A model generated the notes under the pieces. That model had not been told where the DNA came from. It did not search any database and worked only from the letters and a program-made list of their open reading frames with translations. Both the position numbers and the translations under genes were made by a program. From positions 1 through 14,705 of the forward strand of contig CANJCG010000032.1 in assembly GCA_947472655.1 (NCBI GenBank): a DNA stretch of 14,705 bases, given 5' to 3'. The first letter of the stretch is position 1. Each line of letters starts with the position of its first letter. This stretch comes from Actinomycetota bacterium. Its GTDB lineage: Bacteria > Actinomycetota > Actinomycetes > S36-B12. This document shows positions 5,839 through 13,724 of the stretch, in pieces.

Positions 5839-8028
5839 GTGGAGGGTTCCGAAATAACAACAGCAACAGCCGTTATTGACAACGGTGCATTAGGTAAGCG
5901 CGTCATCACCTTCGAAACCGGTCGATTTGCACTGCAGGCTGCAGGCGCAGTAACCGTCACGCTCGATGAAGAAACAATGCTGCTTTCAGCAACAAGTGCC
6001 GGTAAATCACCACGTGATTCATTTGACTTCTTCCCACTCACCGTGGACGTCGAAGAACGCATGTATGCCGTCGGTCGTATTCCAGGTTCATTCTTTCGTC
6101 GTGAAGGACGCCCAAGTGAGGATGCAATTCTCACCTGTCGTTTGATCGATCGCCCATTGCGCCCAACATTCGTTAAGGGCTTGCGCAATGAAGTTCAGGT
6201 TGTTGTCACAGTGATGGCCTTGAACCCCGGAGATATATATGACGTCGTCGCAATAAACGCTGCGTCTGCATCAACACAGATCGCTGGCTTACCATTCAGC
6301 GGCCCAATTGGTGGCGTTCGCGTTGCTTTGATCCGTAATCAGTGGGTTGCTTTCCCAACACATGATCAAGTTGCAGAAGCTGTTTTCGACATGGTTGTTG
6401 CGGGCTCCATTGCTGGTAACGATGTTGCAATCATGATGGTTGAAGCAGAAGCGACTTCACGCACAATCGAACTCATTGCCGGTGGAGCTACTGCTCCGAC
6501 CGAAGAAGTAGTTGCTCAGGGTCTTGAAGCTGCAAAGCCTTTCATTCGCGCACTCTGCGAAGCCCAGATTGAATTGGCATCAAAGGCTGCAAAGCCAACA
6601 GCCGACTTCCCAATCTTCCTCGAGTACGAAGATGACGCCTATGACGCAGTCGCTCACGTTGCTGCTGATTCAGTTACTCAGGCACTCACTATCGTTCGCA
6701 AGGCTGAGCGCGAAGATCGCTTGGATGTGATCAAGGGTGAAGTTCTTGCTGCTCTCGGCGAAAAGTTCGTCGGTCGTGAGAAGGAGCTCTCTGCGGCACT
6801 TCGTTCGGTGACCAAGAACAGTGTGCGTGAGCGAGTTCTTCGCGACAAGATTCGTATCGACGGCCGTGGGCTGACTGATATTCGTACGTTGTCGGCTGAA
6901 GTTCAGGTTATTCCTCGAGTTCATGGCTCAGCACTCTTTGAGCGCGGTGAAACTCAGATTCTCGGTATCACCACACTGAACATGCTTCGCATGGAACAGC
7001 AGCTTGACACTTTGAATCCTGAAAACCGCAAGCGCTACATGCACAACTACAACTTCCCTCCTTACTCAGTAGGCGAGACGGGTCGTGTTGGTTCACCAAA
7101 GCGTCGAGAAATTGGCCATGGTGCACTTGCTGAGCGTGCCTTGATACCAGTACTTCCATCACGTGAAGACTTCCCATATGCAATTCGTCAGGTTTCGGAA
7201 GCTCTTGGCTCAAACGGCTCCACATCGATGGGTTCTGTCTGTGCTTCCACCATGTCATTGCTCAACGCCGGTGTGCCATTGCGCGCACCAGTAGCGGGCA
7301 TTGCGATGGGCTTGATTTCCGGAATGGTTGATGGCAAGCAGGAGTACGTTGCAATCACCGACATTCTTGGTGCAGAAGATGCTTATGGCGATATGGACTT
7401 CAAGGTTGCAGGCACAAAGGATTTCGTGACTGCGCTTCAGCTCGATACCAAGCTCGACGGCATTCCTGCTTCAGTTCTTGCTGCTGCATTGAATCAGGCT
7501 CGCGATGCGCGTCTGACCATTCTTGAAGTCATGGCAGAAGCCATTGATGCTCCTGACGAGATGGCGCCAACTGCGCCACGTGTCATCAGCGTGCAGATTC
7601 CGATTGACAAGATCGGTGAAGTGATTGGCCCCAAAGGCAAGATCATTAATCAGATTCAAGAAGAGACCGGCGCTGACATCACGATCCAAGATGACGGCAC
7701 GATCTACATTGGTGCTACTGACGGCGCATCGGCCGAGGCGGCTCGCACGGCAATCAATCAGATTGCCAATCCGACAATGCCAGAAGTTGGCGAGCGCTAC
7801 CTGGGCACCGTTGTGAAGACCACCACCTTTGGTGCCTTCATCTCGTTAGTCCCAGGAAAAGATGGTTTGCTGCATATTTCCGAGGTCAAGAAGTTGGCTG
7901 GCGGAAAGCGTGTCGAAGCTGTTGAAGATGTCCTCAAGGTCGGTGACAAGGTGCAGGTTGAGATCAAGGAAATTGATCCACGCGGCAAACTGTCACTGGC
8001 TCCAGTAGTTGAAGAGCCAGCGGTCTAA
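5839..8028 (+). CDS. pnp: polyribonucleotide nucleotidyltransferase (PNPase)
   Basis: PNPase degrades RNA 3' to 5' by phosphorolysis and can also add tails; it acts as a trimer. From GTG 5839 the protein is 729 residues. The first RNase PH domain includes FFRREGRPSE (85-94). A helical linker follows, then the second RNase PH domain with the phosphate-site segment GSNGSTSMGS (457-466) and the catalytic cluster Asp514, Asp520 and Lys522 in EDAYGDMDFK. The KH domain has the GPKG loop at 597-600, and an S1 domain runs from about 651 to 722. The start is set by AAGAGGAGG at 5825-5833, five bases before GTG 5839, and by the family-typical VEGSE opening. An upstream in-frame GTG at 5755 would add 28 residues encoded by the leader RNA and is unlikely. 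The M16 peptidase gene follows after 6 bases. Confidence 0.97.
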   Translation: MEGSEITTATAVIDNGALGKRVITFETGRFALQAAGAVTVTLDEETMLLSATSAGKSPRDSFDFFPLTVDVEERMYAVGRIPGSFFRREGRPSEDAILTCRLIDRPLRPTFVKGLRNEVQVVVTVMALNPGDIYDVVAINAASASTQIAGLPFSGPIGGVRVALIRNQWVAFPTHDQVAEAVFDMVVAGSIAGNDVAIMMVEAEATSRTIELIAGGATAPTEEVVAQGLEAAKPFIRALCEAQIELASKAAKPTADFPIFLEYEDDAYDAVAHVAADSVTQALTIVRKAEREDRLDVIKGEVLAALGEKFVGREKELSAALRSVTKNSVRERVLRDKIRIDGRGLTDIRTLSAEVQVIPRVHGSALFERGETQILGITTLNMLRMEQQLDTLNPENRKRYMHNYNFPPYSVGETGRVGSPKRREIGHGALAERALIPVLPSREDFPYAIRQVSEALGSNGSTSMGSVCASTMSLLNAGVPLRAPVAGIAMGLISGMVDGKQEYVAITDILGAEDAYGDMDFKVAGTKDFVTALQLDTKLDGIPASVLAAALNQARDARLTILEVMAEAIDAPDEMAPTAPRVISVQIPIDKIGEVIGPKGKIINQIQEETGADITIQDDGTIYIGATDGASAEAARTAINQIANPTMPEVGERYLGTVVKTTTFGAFISLVPGKDGLLHISEVKKLAGGKRVEAVEDVLKVGDKVQVEIKEIDPRGKLSLAPVVEEPAV

Positions 8029-8034
8029 TCGACA

Positions 8035-9345
8035 ATGGCTCGCGCACAAACATCCACCCTGCTCAGGGAGGACGACGGCAGCATTGTCTGCCGCACCGTT
8101 CTCCCTGGTGGGTTGCGCATTGTTACTCAGCAAGTGCCTGGCGTTCGCTCAGCCGCATTCGGAGTCTGGGTTACAGCAGGGTCACGCGACGAGACCCCAG
8201 CTCAGCACGGTTCCGCACATTTTCTTGAGCACCTACTCTTTAAAGGGACTTCTCGTCGAAGTGCCTTAGAAATTTCTTCGTTGGTCGACAGCGTTGGCGG
8301 TGACCTTAACGCTTTCACTGGCAAAGAACTCACCTGTTACCACGCTAAAGTACTCGACCGCGATTTGCCGATGGCGATTGACGTTGTGTGTGATGTTGTC
8401 ACCGATGCTTTGTTACGCGTCGGGGATGTCGATGATGAACGTGGCGTCATTCTTGAAGAAATCGCGATGTATGAAGACGACCCAAGTGATCTCATCCATG
8501 ACGATTTTGCCATGCTTCTTTACGGCGACACCCCCTTAGGGCGACCAATACTTGGTACGACAGACTCGATTAAGCAATTAAGTAGAAGTACTATTCGCAG
8601 TTTCTATAAGAAGCATTACCAACCGTCAGGCATGGTCGTTTCCGCCGCTGGAAACGTTGATCATGCGGATGTGGTGAAAAGAGTGCGAGCAGCCTTCGCT
8701 CCTTACCTCGACGCTGACGCAACCCAAAAGCCTTTGCGCGGTTCAAAATCCAAGCCAGCCATGCACACAGGTGTTGTACTCAATTCCAGACCAACCGAGC
8801 AGGCGAACTTGCTACTTGGATTCCCAGGGCTAGCTCGGGGAGATGAGCGTCGCTATGCCCTAGCAGTGCTTACGACCGCGTTCGGCGGAGGAATGAGTAG
8901 TCGGCTGTTCCAGGAAATTCGTGAAAAGCGTGGTCTGGCCTATTCGGTCTATGCCTTTAGTCAAGGATTTTCAGACAGCGGCATGGTCGGCCTGTATGCC
9001 GGTTGCTTGCCTGCCAAGGTGCCAACCGTTCTTGAGGTTTTTCAAGAACAGATCCAATCTGTAGTTCAACAGGGACTGACCGCTGATGAGGTCGCCCGTG
9101 GCAAGGGTCAAGTACGAGGGGCTACGGTCTTAGGTCAAGAAGACACCAGTGCACGAATGAACCGCATCGCCAAAGCCGAGCTGCAGGGTGAAGATCTCCC
9201 GAGCATGGATCAACTTCTTGAGCGAGTAGATGCAGTCACTCCTGAGGCAGTCCATGCAGTTGCCGCTGAACTACTGGCTACCCAAGCAAGCCTTGCAGTC
9301 ATTGGGCCCTTCGAGGACGCATCAGTTTTTCGCATCAACGAGTAG
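8035..9345 (+). CDS. M16 family zinc metallopeptidase (mycobacterial PepR-like, next to pnp)
   Basis: This is a processing-peptidase-like protein of 436 residues. The inverted zinc motif HFLEH (62-66) supplies two His ligands and the catalytic Glu65. The third ligand is expected in VILEEI (138-143), about 76 residues after the motif. The C-terminal half, an inactive M16-like domain, contains the SSRLFQEIREKRGLAYSVYA segment typical of the family. There is no signal peptide or membrane segment, so it is probably cytoplasmic. An M16 peptidase directly after pnp is a conserved actinobacterial arrangement (PepR in Mycobacterium tuberculosis), but the physiological substrate is not established. 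The ATG lies 6 bases after the pnp stop without a clear Shine-Dalgarno sequence, which suggests coupling to pnp translation. Confidence 0.92.
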   Translation: MARAQTSTLLREDDGSIVCRTVLPGGLRIVTQQVPGVRSAAFGVWVTAGSRDETPAQHGSAHFLEHLLFKGTSRRSALEISSLVDSVGGDLNAFTGKELTCYHAKVLDRDLPMAIDVVCDVVTDALLRVGDVDDERGVILEEIAMYEDDPSDLIHDDFAMLLYGDTPLGRPILGTTDSIKQLSRSTIRSFYKKHYQPSGMVVSAAGNVDHADVVKRVRAAFAPYLDADATQKPLRGSKSKPAMHTGVVLNSRPTEQANLLLGFPGLARGDERRYALAVLTTAFGGGMSSRLFQEIREKRGLAYSVYAFSQGFSDSGMVGLYAGCLPAKVPTVLEVFQEQIQSVVQQGLTADEVARGKGQVRGATVLGQEDTSARMNRIAKAELQGEDLPSMDQLLERVDAVTPEAVHAVAAELLATQASLAVIGPFEDASVFRINE

Positions 9346-9348
9346 GGT
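9343..9348 (+). promoter_or_regulatory. leaderless-type -10 element for dapB
   Basis: TAGGGT overlaps the stop codon of the M16 peptidase and is followed by 6 bases (TTTGCC) and then the dapB ATG. In a sigma-70-type promoter the first transcribed base would be the A of ATG. No -35 match and no Shine-Dalgarno sequence are visible. Confidence 0.5.
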
Positions 9349-9354
9349 TTTGCC

Positions 9355-10107
9355 ATGGTTGCAACAGGTCAGTTGATCAAAGTCGGTGTTGTCGGAGCCC
9401 GTGGCCGGATGGGACAAGCCGTTGTTCAGGCTGTTTCTGACGCCCCAGATTGCTTATTGCTCGCAGCTGTTGATCAAGGCGAGGACCTGAATTTGGTCAA
9501 TGACTGCGATGTTGTTGTTGACTTCACAACGCCAGATGTAGTGATGTCGACGCTGCAGCACTGCATCACAAACGGTATTCATTGCGTCGTTGGAACAACC
9601 GGTTTTGATGAAACAAGAATTGCAACGCTCAAGACTTGGCTGAGTGCCCAACCCCTCGTTGGGGTTCTCGTAGCTCCGAACTTTGGTATCGGAGCTGTGT
9701 TGATGATGCAGTTTGCTCAACTAGCAGCTCCTTATTTTGAATCAGTCGAAATCATTGAGTTGCATCACCCTGACAAAGTGGATGCACCGTCGGGCACGGC
9801 ACGTCACACTGCGGAATTAATCAGCAAAATCAGAACCGAACAGGGAATTGCCGTGAGCCCTGATTCCACTACCCAAGAGCTGATGGGCGCGCGGGGTGCA
9901 AGCATCGGAGATATACGAGTGCACGCTGTTCGCGCTCGCGGGCTTGTGGCGCATCAAGAAGTAATTTTCGGTGGCGTCGGTGAGACGCTGACAATTCGCC
10001 ACGACTCCATGGACCGTACGTCATTTATGCCCGGCGTTCTCCTGGGAGTACGCAAGGTGGCGGCCTATCCAGGCCTCACCGTCGGTTTGGACACCTACCT
10101 CAACTAG
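9355..10107 (+). CDS. dapB: 4-hydroxy-tetrahydrodipicolinate reductase
   Basis: DapB reduces the DapA product with NAD(P)H in the diaminopimelate/lysine pathway that supplies the cell wall and protein synthesis. The 250-residue protein has a Rossmann fold with the nucleotide-binding loop GARGRMG (14-20). VVDFTTP (54-60), GTTGF (80-84) and APNFGIG follow. The signature ELHHPDKVDAPSGTA (135-149) holds the expected catalytic His137 and Lys141. The C-terminal EVIFGGVGETLTIRHDS and SFMPGVLLGVRKV segments are typical. The length matches the short actinobacterial type. The gene begins 9 bases after the peptidase stop, with its own TAGGGT element but no Shine-Dalgarno sequence. The partner dapA lies downstream of thyX. 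Confidence 0.97.
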   Translation: MVATGQLIKVGVVGARGRMGQAVVQAVSDAPDCLLLAAVDQGEDLNLVNDCDVVVDFTTPDVVMSTLQHCITNGIHCVVGTTGFDETRIATLKTWLSAQPLVGVLVAPNFGIGAVLMMQFAQLAAPYFESVEIIELHHPDKVDAPSGTARHTAELISKIRTEQGIAVSPDSTTQELMGARGASIGDIRVHAVRARGLVAHQEVIFGGVGETLTIRHDSMDRTSFMPGVLLGVRKVAAYPGLTVGLDTYLN

Positions 10108-10237
10108 TTCCACCTGCGACATGTCTTGTAGCTGCTGAGTGCTCGCATCGGTTAACGGGTAACAGGATCTTTGTGATTTAGGTCTTTAAGGGGCATATGG
10201 GTGGACATATCTTTCTTTGCTCCTTGAAAAGTGGGTT

Positions 10238-10266
10238 CTGACTGGACGGTGGACTTTTTTTACGGT
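10238..10266 (+). promoter_or_regulatory. candidate promoter in the dapB-thyX gap
   Basis: CTGACT at 10238-10243 (TGAC core of TTGACA) is separated by 17 bases from TACGGT at 10261-10266 (fits TANNNT). The predicted start is near 10273, a few bases before the G-rich-loop hairpin at 10278-10306 and about 97 bases before thyX. It would give a long thyX transcript in addition to a leaderless one, or a short RNA. Confidence 0.4.
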
Positions 10267-10277
10267 GGAATGAAGAC

Positions 10278-10306
10278 TTCCGGCGGGGACGGGGGACTCG
10301 CCGGAA
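10278..10306 (+). promoter_or_regulatory. hairpin with G-rich loop upstream of thyX
   Basis: TTCCGGCG (10278-10285) pairs perfectly with CGCCGGAA (10299-10306), closing a 13-base loop made almost wholly of G (two G-runs separated by AC). Only TTTC follows, so it is a poor terminator. It is the most prominent structure in the 262-bp gap between dapB and thyX. The rest of the gap (10108-10237) shows no gene or strong signal. Confidence 0.5.
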
Positions 10307-10356
10307 TTTCATGTCGTACTCCAGTGGGCCGTCAAGTGACGCAACATCGTCGCGGA

Positions 10357-10362
10357 TAGAGT
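10357..10362 (+). promoter_or_regulatory. leaderless-type -10 element for thyX
   Basis: TAGAGT is followed by 7 bases and the GTG start of thyX, so transcription would begin at or next to the start codon. A weak -35-like GTGACG lies at 10336-10341 with 15-base spacing. No Shine-Dalgarno sequence precedes the GTG. Confidence 0.5.
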
Positions 10363-10369
10363 TGACGCC

Positions 10370-11083
10370 GTGGATGTGACCTTTCGTAGCGATGTAACCG
10401 TGGAACTCGTACGTGGCAGTGCCAGCGACGCTGACGTGGTCTTCGCTGCCAGAGTGTCTACAGCGGGCGAGCAGTCTTTAGCAGACGTTGCTGCCGATGC
10501 AACTGGCTCAAAAGGACTCATTAATTACTTGATGCGTGAGCGCCATGGAAGCCCGTTCGAGCACAATTCCATGACCTTTTTTGTACAGGCACCTATTTTT
10601 GTATGGCGTGAGCACATGCGCCATCGCATGGCCAGCTACAACGAAGAATCAGCTCGCTACCGGGAACTGGATCCAGTGTTCTACGTTCCAGCCCGTGATC
10701 GAAACGTAAATCAGGTCGGAAAGACCGGGTCATATGAGTTCCTTCCGGGGGATGAGAGTCAGTACGATCTCATTGAAAAGCGGATGCGGGAATCCTGTAC
10801 GCAGTCTTACCAGGCCTATCAAGAAATGCTTCAAGCCGGCATTGCTCGCGAAGTTGCCCGAATGGTGCTTCCTGTTTCAATCTTCTCCAGCGCGTATGTC
10901 ACGGTAAATGCTCGCTCATTGATGAATTTCTTATCATTGCGCCGCAAGGTCGAAGGCTCGCATTTTCCGTCTTATCCTCAGCGTGAGATCGAAATGGTTG
11001 CCGAACGCTACGAAGAGGAATGGGCCAAGCTCATGCCGCTCACGCATGCATCATTTGTGGCCAACGGCCGCGTTTCCCCGTGA
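10370..11083 (+). CDS. thyX: FAD-dependent thymidylate synthase
   Basis: ThyX methylates dUMP to dTMP using methylenetetrahydrofolate, with NADPH reducing the bound FAD; it acts as a tetramer. The 237-residue protein has the ThyX signature RHRx7S as RHRMASYNEES (84-94). It also has the RVSTAGEQSL, RHGSPFEHNSMTFF, EVARMVLP and NARSLMNFLSLR segments. The sequence is of the Streptomyces type, including the FRSDVTVELV opening. The start GTG 10370 fits that opening and the TAGAGT element seven bases upstream. It sits between dapB and dapA, a recurrent actinobacterial order, with dapA 18 bases downstream. Whether the organism also has ThyA cannot be told from this window. Confidence 0.97.
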   Translation: MDVTFRSDVTVELVRGSASDADVVFAARVSTAGEQSLADVAADATGSKGLINYLMRERHGSPFEHNSMTFFVQAPIFVWREHMRHRMASYNEESARYRELDPVFYVPARDRNVNQVGKTGSYEFLPGDESQYDLIEKRMRESCTQSYQAYQEMLQAGIAREVARMVLPVSIFSSAYVTVNARSLMNFLSLRRKVEGSHFPSYPQREIEMVAERYEEEWAKLMPLTHASFVANGRVSP

Positions 11084-11088
11084 CGCAG

Positions 11089-11094
11089 TAGTCT
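11089..11094 (+). promoter_or_regulatory. leaderless-type -10 element for dapA
   Basis: TAGTCT lies in the 18-base thyX-dapA gap, 7 bases before the dapA ATG. The intervening TCTCCCC is pyrimidine-only, so there is no Shine-Dalgarno sequence. No -35 match is visible. Confidence 0.5.
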
Positions 11095-11101
11095 TCTCCC
11101 C

Positions 11102-12013
11102 ATGCCCGGACCACGAAGTACGCAGGCGCCCTTTGGGGTAATGCTGTCTGCGATGGTCACGCCTTTTAAGGCCGATGGCTCACTTGACCTTGCTGGCGCC
11201 CAGAAACTTGCCGCGCATCTAGTCGACAATTTGGCTCACGATGGTCTAGTTATTAATGGCACGACAGGTGAATCACCAACCAAAACTGACGAAGAAGACC
11301 TCGCTGTTCTTCGTGCTGTGTTGGAAGCAGTCGGAGACCGCGCCACCATCATTGCCGGCGTTGGAACCAATGACACGGCCCATTCGATAAGTGCAACCCG
11401 TGCAGCGCAAAAAGCTGGAGCACATGCTGTTATGGCGGTCACTCCTTACTACAACAGGCCATCGCAGGAGGGGATCGTTGCGCATTTTCACGCCATCGCG
11501 GATGCCACCGACCTGCCAATGATCACTTACGACATCCCAAAGCGCACAGGCACTGCAATTGAGGCTGAAACGTTCATGCGCATTGCGGAGCACCCGCGCA
11601 TCATCGCGAACAAAGATGCCAAAGGCGAGATTGAAGCAGCGCAATGGGTTATGGCACGCACCGATCTTGCTTGGTACAGCGGAGATGATGCACTCAATCT
11701 CCCCTTCCTAGCCTTGGGTGCGGCAGGAATGATTTCAGTGGTTGGCCACCTTGTTGGCGATCGCTTAGTGGAAATGGCTACGGCTTTTAACAACGGAGAT
11801 GTTTTGCGAGCTCGTGAAATTAACACTGGGCTATTGCCGGTGTATACAGGGATATTCCGTGCGCAAGGCGTCGTATTAACAAAGGCCGCCTTAGCCGACT
11901 TGGGTTTGCCGAGTGGTCCAGTGCGACTTCCGCTCCTTGATGCCACAGCAGATCAGCGTAAGCAACTCCGGGTAGATCTTGCTGCCGGTGGCGTTGCCGG
12001 ATTTACCGCATGA
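11102..12013 (+). CDS. dapA: 4-hydroxy-tetrahydrodipicolinate synthase
   Basis: DapA condenses pyruvate with aspartate semialdehyde, the committed step of diaminopimelate/lysine synthesis, through a Schiff base in a TIM barrel. The 303-residue protein shows GTTGE (53-57, including the catalytic-triad Thr), VTPYYNRPSQEG (113-124, with the triad Tyr117) and YDIPKRTG (143-150, with catalytic Tyr143 and Arg148). Lys171 in NKDAKGE is the Schiff-base lysine. All are offset by ten residues from the E. coli numbering, which supports the alignment and leaves an N-terminal extension of about ten residues, common in actinobacteria. The stop overlaps the rnj start in an ATGA, so the two are likely translated together. 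Confidence 0.97.
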   Translation: MPGPRSTQAPFGVMLSAMVTPFKADGSLDLAGAQKLAAHLVDNLAHDGLVINGTTGESPTKTDEEDLAVLRAVLEAVGDRATIIAGVGTNDTAHSISATRAAQKAGAHAVMAVTPYYNRPSQEGIVAHFHAIADATDLPMITYDIPKRTGTAIEAETFMRIAEHPRIIANKDAKGEIEAAQWVMARTDLAWYSGDDALNLPFLALGAAGMISVVGHLVGDRLVEMATAFNNGDVLRAREINTGLLPVYTGIFRAQGVVLTKAALADLGLPSGPVRLPLLDATADQRKQLRVDLAAGGVAGFTA

Positions 12014-13689
12014 TCCATAACGAACTCCCTGCACCACCACCACTTGCCGACGGCGCAGTCCGGATTTATGCCCTTGGTGGCCTTGGTGAAATCGGTCGAA
12101 ACATGACCATCTTTGAATATGGCACAAAATTATTGGTGCTCGACTGTGGAGTGCTGTTTCCTGAGGATTCACAACCAGGCATTGATCTCATTCTCCCGGA
12201 CTTTGGTCCGATTAAAGAGCGGATGGCTGACATTGAAGCCGTAGTGCTCACTCATGGACATGAAGATCACATTGGTGCGCTTCCTTATCTGTTACGCCTA
12301 CGCCAAGACATTCCGGTATACGGCTCGCGATTCACTTTGGCCTTGCTTGAAGGAAAGTTGCGCGAGCATCGCATCAAGACAGAAACCAATCTGGTTGCCG
12401 AAGGCCAGCGCATGCAGATTGGTGATTTCAATATCGAATTCTTAGCAGTAAACCATTCGATTCCAGATGCGCTAGCCCTTGCAATTCGCACGCCGGGTGG
12501 CACGATTTTGCATACGGGCGATTTCAAGATGGATCAGATTCCACTGGATGGGCGCATAACTGACCTCAATGGCTTTGCGCGTATCGGCGATGAAGGCGTA
12601 GATCTATTGATGGTCGATAGCACCAATGCCGAGGTTCCTGGATTCGTGACGAGCGAACGCGATATTGAACCGGTGCTCGATGCTGTGTTCATTCGTGCTG
12701 AAGGACGAATCATCGTGGCTTCTTTTGCGAGCCACGTTCATCGGATCCAGCAAATTATTGATATGGCAGCGCTCCACGGGCGTCGCGTTGCTTTAGTTGG
12801 TCGTTCAATGGTGCGAAATATGGGCGTTGCTCGAGATCTTGGCATTTTGAAGGTTCCGGGCGGTTTGATGGCAACAGTTGATGAGCTTGCTGGTCTTCCC
12901 GACGATCAAACAGTACTTATCTGTACCGGTTCACAAGGCGAGCCGATGGCAGTACTTGCTCGCATCGCCAATCGTGATCACCCAATTACCGTTGGCGATA
13001 AAGATACGGTCGTTTTGGCTTCATCACTTATCCCTGGCAACGAGAATTCAGTCAATCGCGTCATTAACGGCTTAACAAAACATGGTGCACAGGTTGTACA
13101 TAAGGGCAATGCTCTTGTGCACGTTTCAGGCCATGCAGCTGCGGGTGAACTTCGCTATCTCTACAACATCGTTAAACCGCGCAATGTACTTCCAGTGCAC
13201 GGTGAATGGCGCCATATGCGCGCAAATAAAGCGATCGCTGTCGGTGTCGGTATTGATCCAGAGCGAGTGCTTCTGGCAGATGACGGGGTAGTCATCGATT
13301 TGGTCGATGGAAAGGCATCAGTCGTTGGATATGTGCCAGTTGGGTTTGTTTATGTCGATGGGTCAAGCGTTGGTGATGTAACTGAGACTTTGCTCAAGGA
13401 TCGCCGGGTGCTTGGTGAAGAAGGATTCATCAGTATTTTCGCTGCTGTCGACATGATCGAGTCAAAGGTTGTAGCTGGGCCTGAGCTCCATGCCCGTGGG
13501 CTTGGCTTGGGCGAAGAGGCATTCTTGCCGGTTATCGAACAGGTTCGAGTATTGCTCGAAGAGGCACTTGCTGAAGGCATCGTTGACGTGCACGAACTTC
13601 AACAGCGAGTGCGTAAGACCGTGGGCAAATGGGTAGGGACTCAGCATCGCCGCCGCCCGATGATCGTTCCGGTCATCATCGAGGGCTAA
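12010..13689 (+). CDS. rnj: ribonuclease J
   Basis: RNase J is a metallo-beta-lactamase/beta-CASP ribonuclease with endo- and 5'-3' exonuclease activity in mRNA decay and rRNA maturation. The 559-residue protein has the GGLGEIGRNM opening and the zinc motif HGHEDH (82-87). Further ligands are expected at His149 (VNHSIPDA) and Asp171 (HTGDFKMD). The beta-CASP insert contains VALVGRSMVRNM and TGSQGEPM. The conserved HVSGH (371-375) and PVHGEWRHM (His397) motifs follow, and the C-terminal domain ends RRRPMIVPVIIEG as in mycobacterial RNase J. The ATG overlaps the dapA stop and has no clear Shine-Dalgarno sequence, so re-initiation from dapA is likely. Together with PNPase it gives the cluster both 5'-3' and 3'-5' RNA decay enzymes. 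Confidence 0.97.
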   Translation: MIHNELPAPPPLADGAVRIYALGGLGEIGRNMTIFEYGTKLLVLDCGVLFPEDSQPGIDLILPDFGPIKERMADIEAVVLTHGHEDHIGALPYLLRLRQDIPVYGSRFTLALLEGKLREHRIKTETNLVAEGQRMQIGDFNIEFLAVNHSIPDALALAIRTPGGTILHTGDFKMDQIPLDGRITDLNGFARIGDEGVDLLMVDSTNAEVPGFVTSERDIEPVLDAVFIRAEGRIIVASFASHVHRIQQIIDMAALHGRRVALVGRSMVRNMGVARDLGILKVPGGLMATVDELAGLPDDQTVLICTGSQGEPMAVLARIANRDHPITVGDKDTVVLASSLIPGNENSVNRVINGLTKHGAQVVHKGNALVHVSGHAAAGELRYLYNIVKPRNVLPVHGEWRHMRANKAIAVGVGIDPERVLLADDGVVIDLVDGKASVVGYVPVGFVYVDGSSVGDVTETLLKDRRVLGEEGFISIFAAVDMIESKVVAGPELHARGLGLGEEAFLPVIEQVRVLLEEALAEGIVDVHELQQRVRKTVGKWVGTQHRRRPMIVPVIIEG

Positions 13690-13712
13690 TGCGAACTTTC
13701 GCCTTAATTCCC

Positions 13713-13718
13713 TAGACT
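13713..13718 (+). promoter_or_regulatory. leaderless-type -10 element for def
   Basis: TAGACT in the 35-base rnj-def gap is followed by 6 bases (TACGAC) and the def ATG. There is no Shine-Dalgarno sequence and no clear -35. The geometry equals that before dapB. Confidence 0.5.
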
Positions 13719-13724
13719 TACGAC

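Noticed and set aside
8024..8034. TCTAAT before the M16 peptidase as another leaderless -10
   Set aside because: It lacks the A at position 2 of the hexamer, spacing is 5 bases, and coupling to pnp explains the start.
10197..10241. 14-codon open frame with AAGGGG upstream in the dapB-thyX gap
   Set aside because: Too short to judge; spacing from AAGGGG to ATG is only three bases and the peptide is not recognisable as a leader peptide.
10227..10261. Possible terminator: AAAAGT pairing with ACTTTT before a run of seven T
   Set aside because: The stem is weak and closes a 20-base loop; the same bases fit a promoter spacer better.
10246..10269. Direct repeat ACGGTGGA at 10246-10253 and 10262-10269
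   Set aside because: Eight bases twice in a GC-rich gap is close to chance; it overlaps the candidate promoter but no regulator is indicated.
10270..10359. 29-codon open frame before thyX
   Set aside because: Its ATG lies before the predicted transcript start near 10273, the Shine-Dalgarno-like GGTGG abuts the ATG, and the peptide has no recognisable feature.
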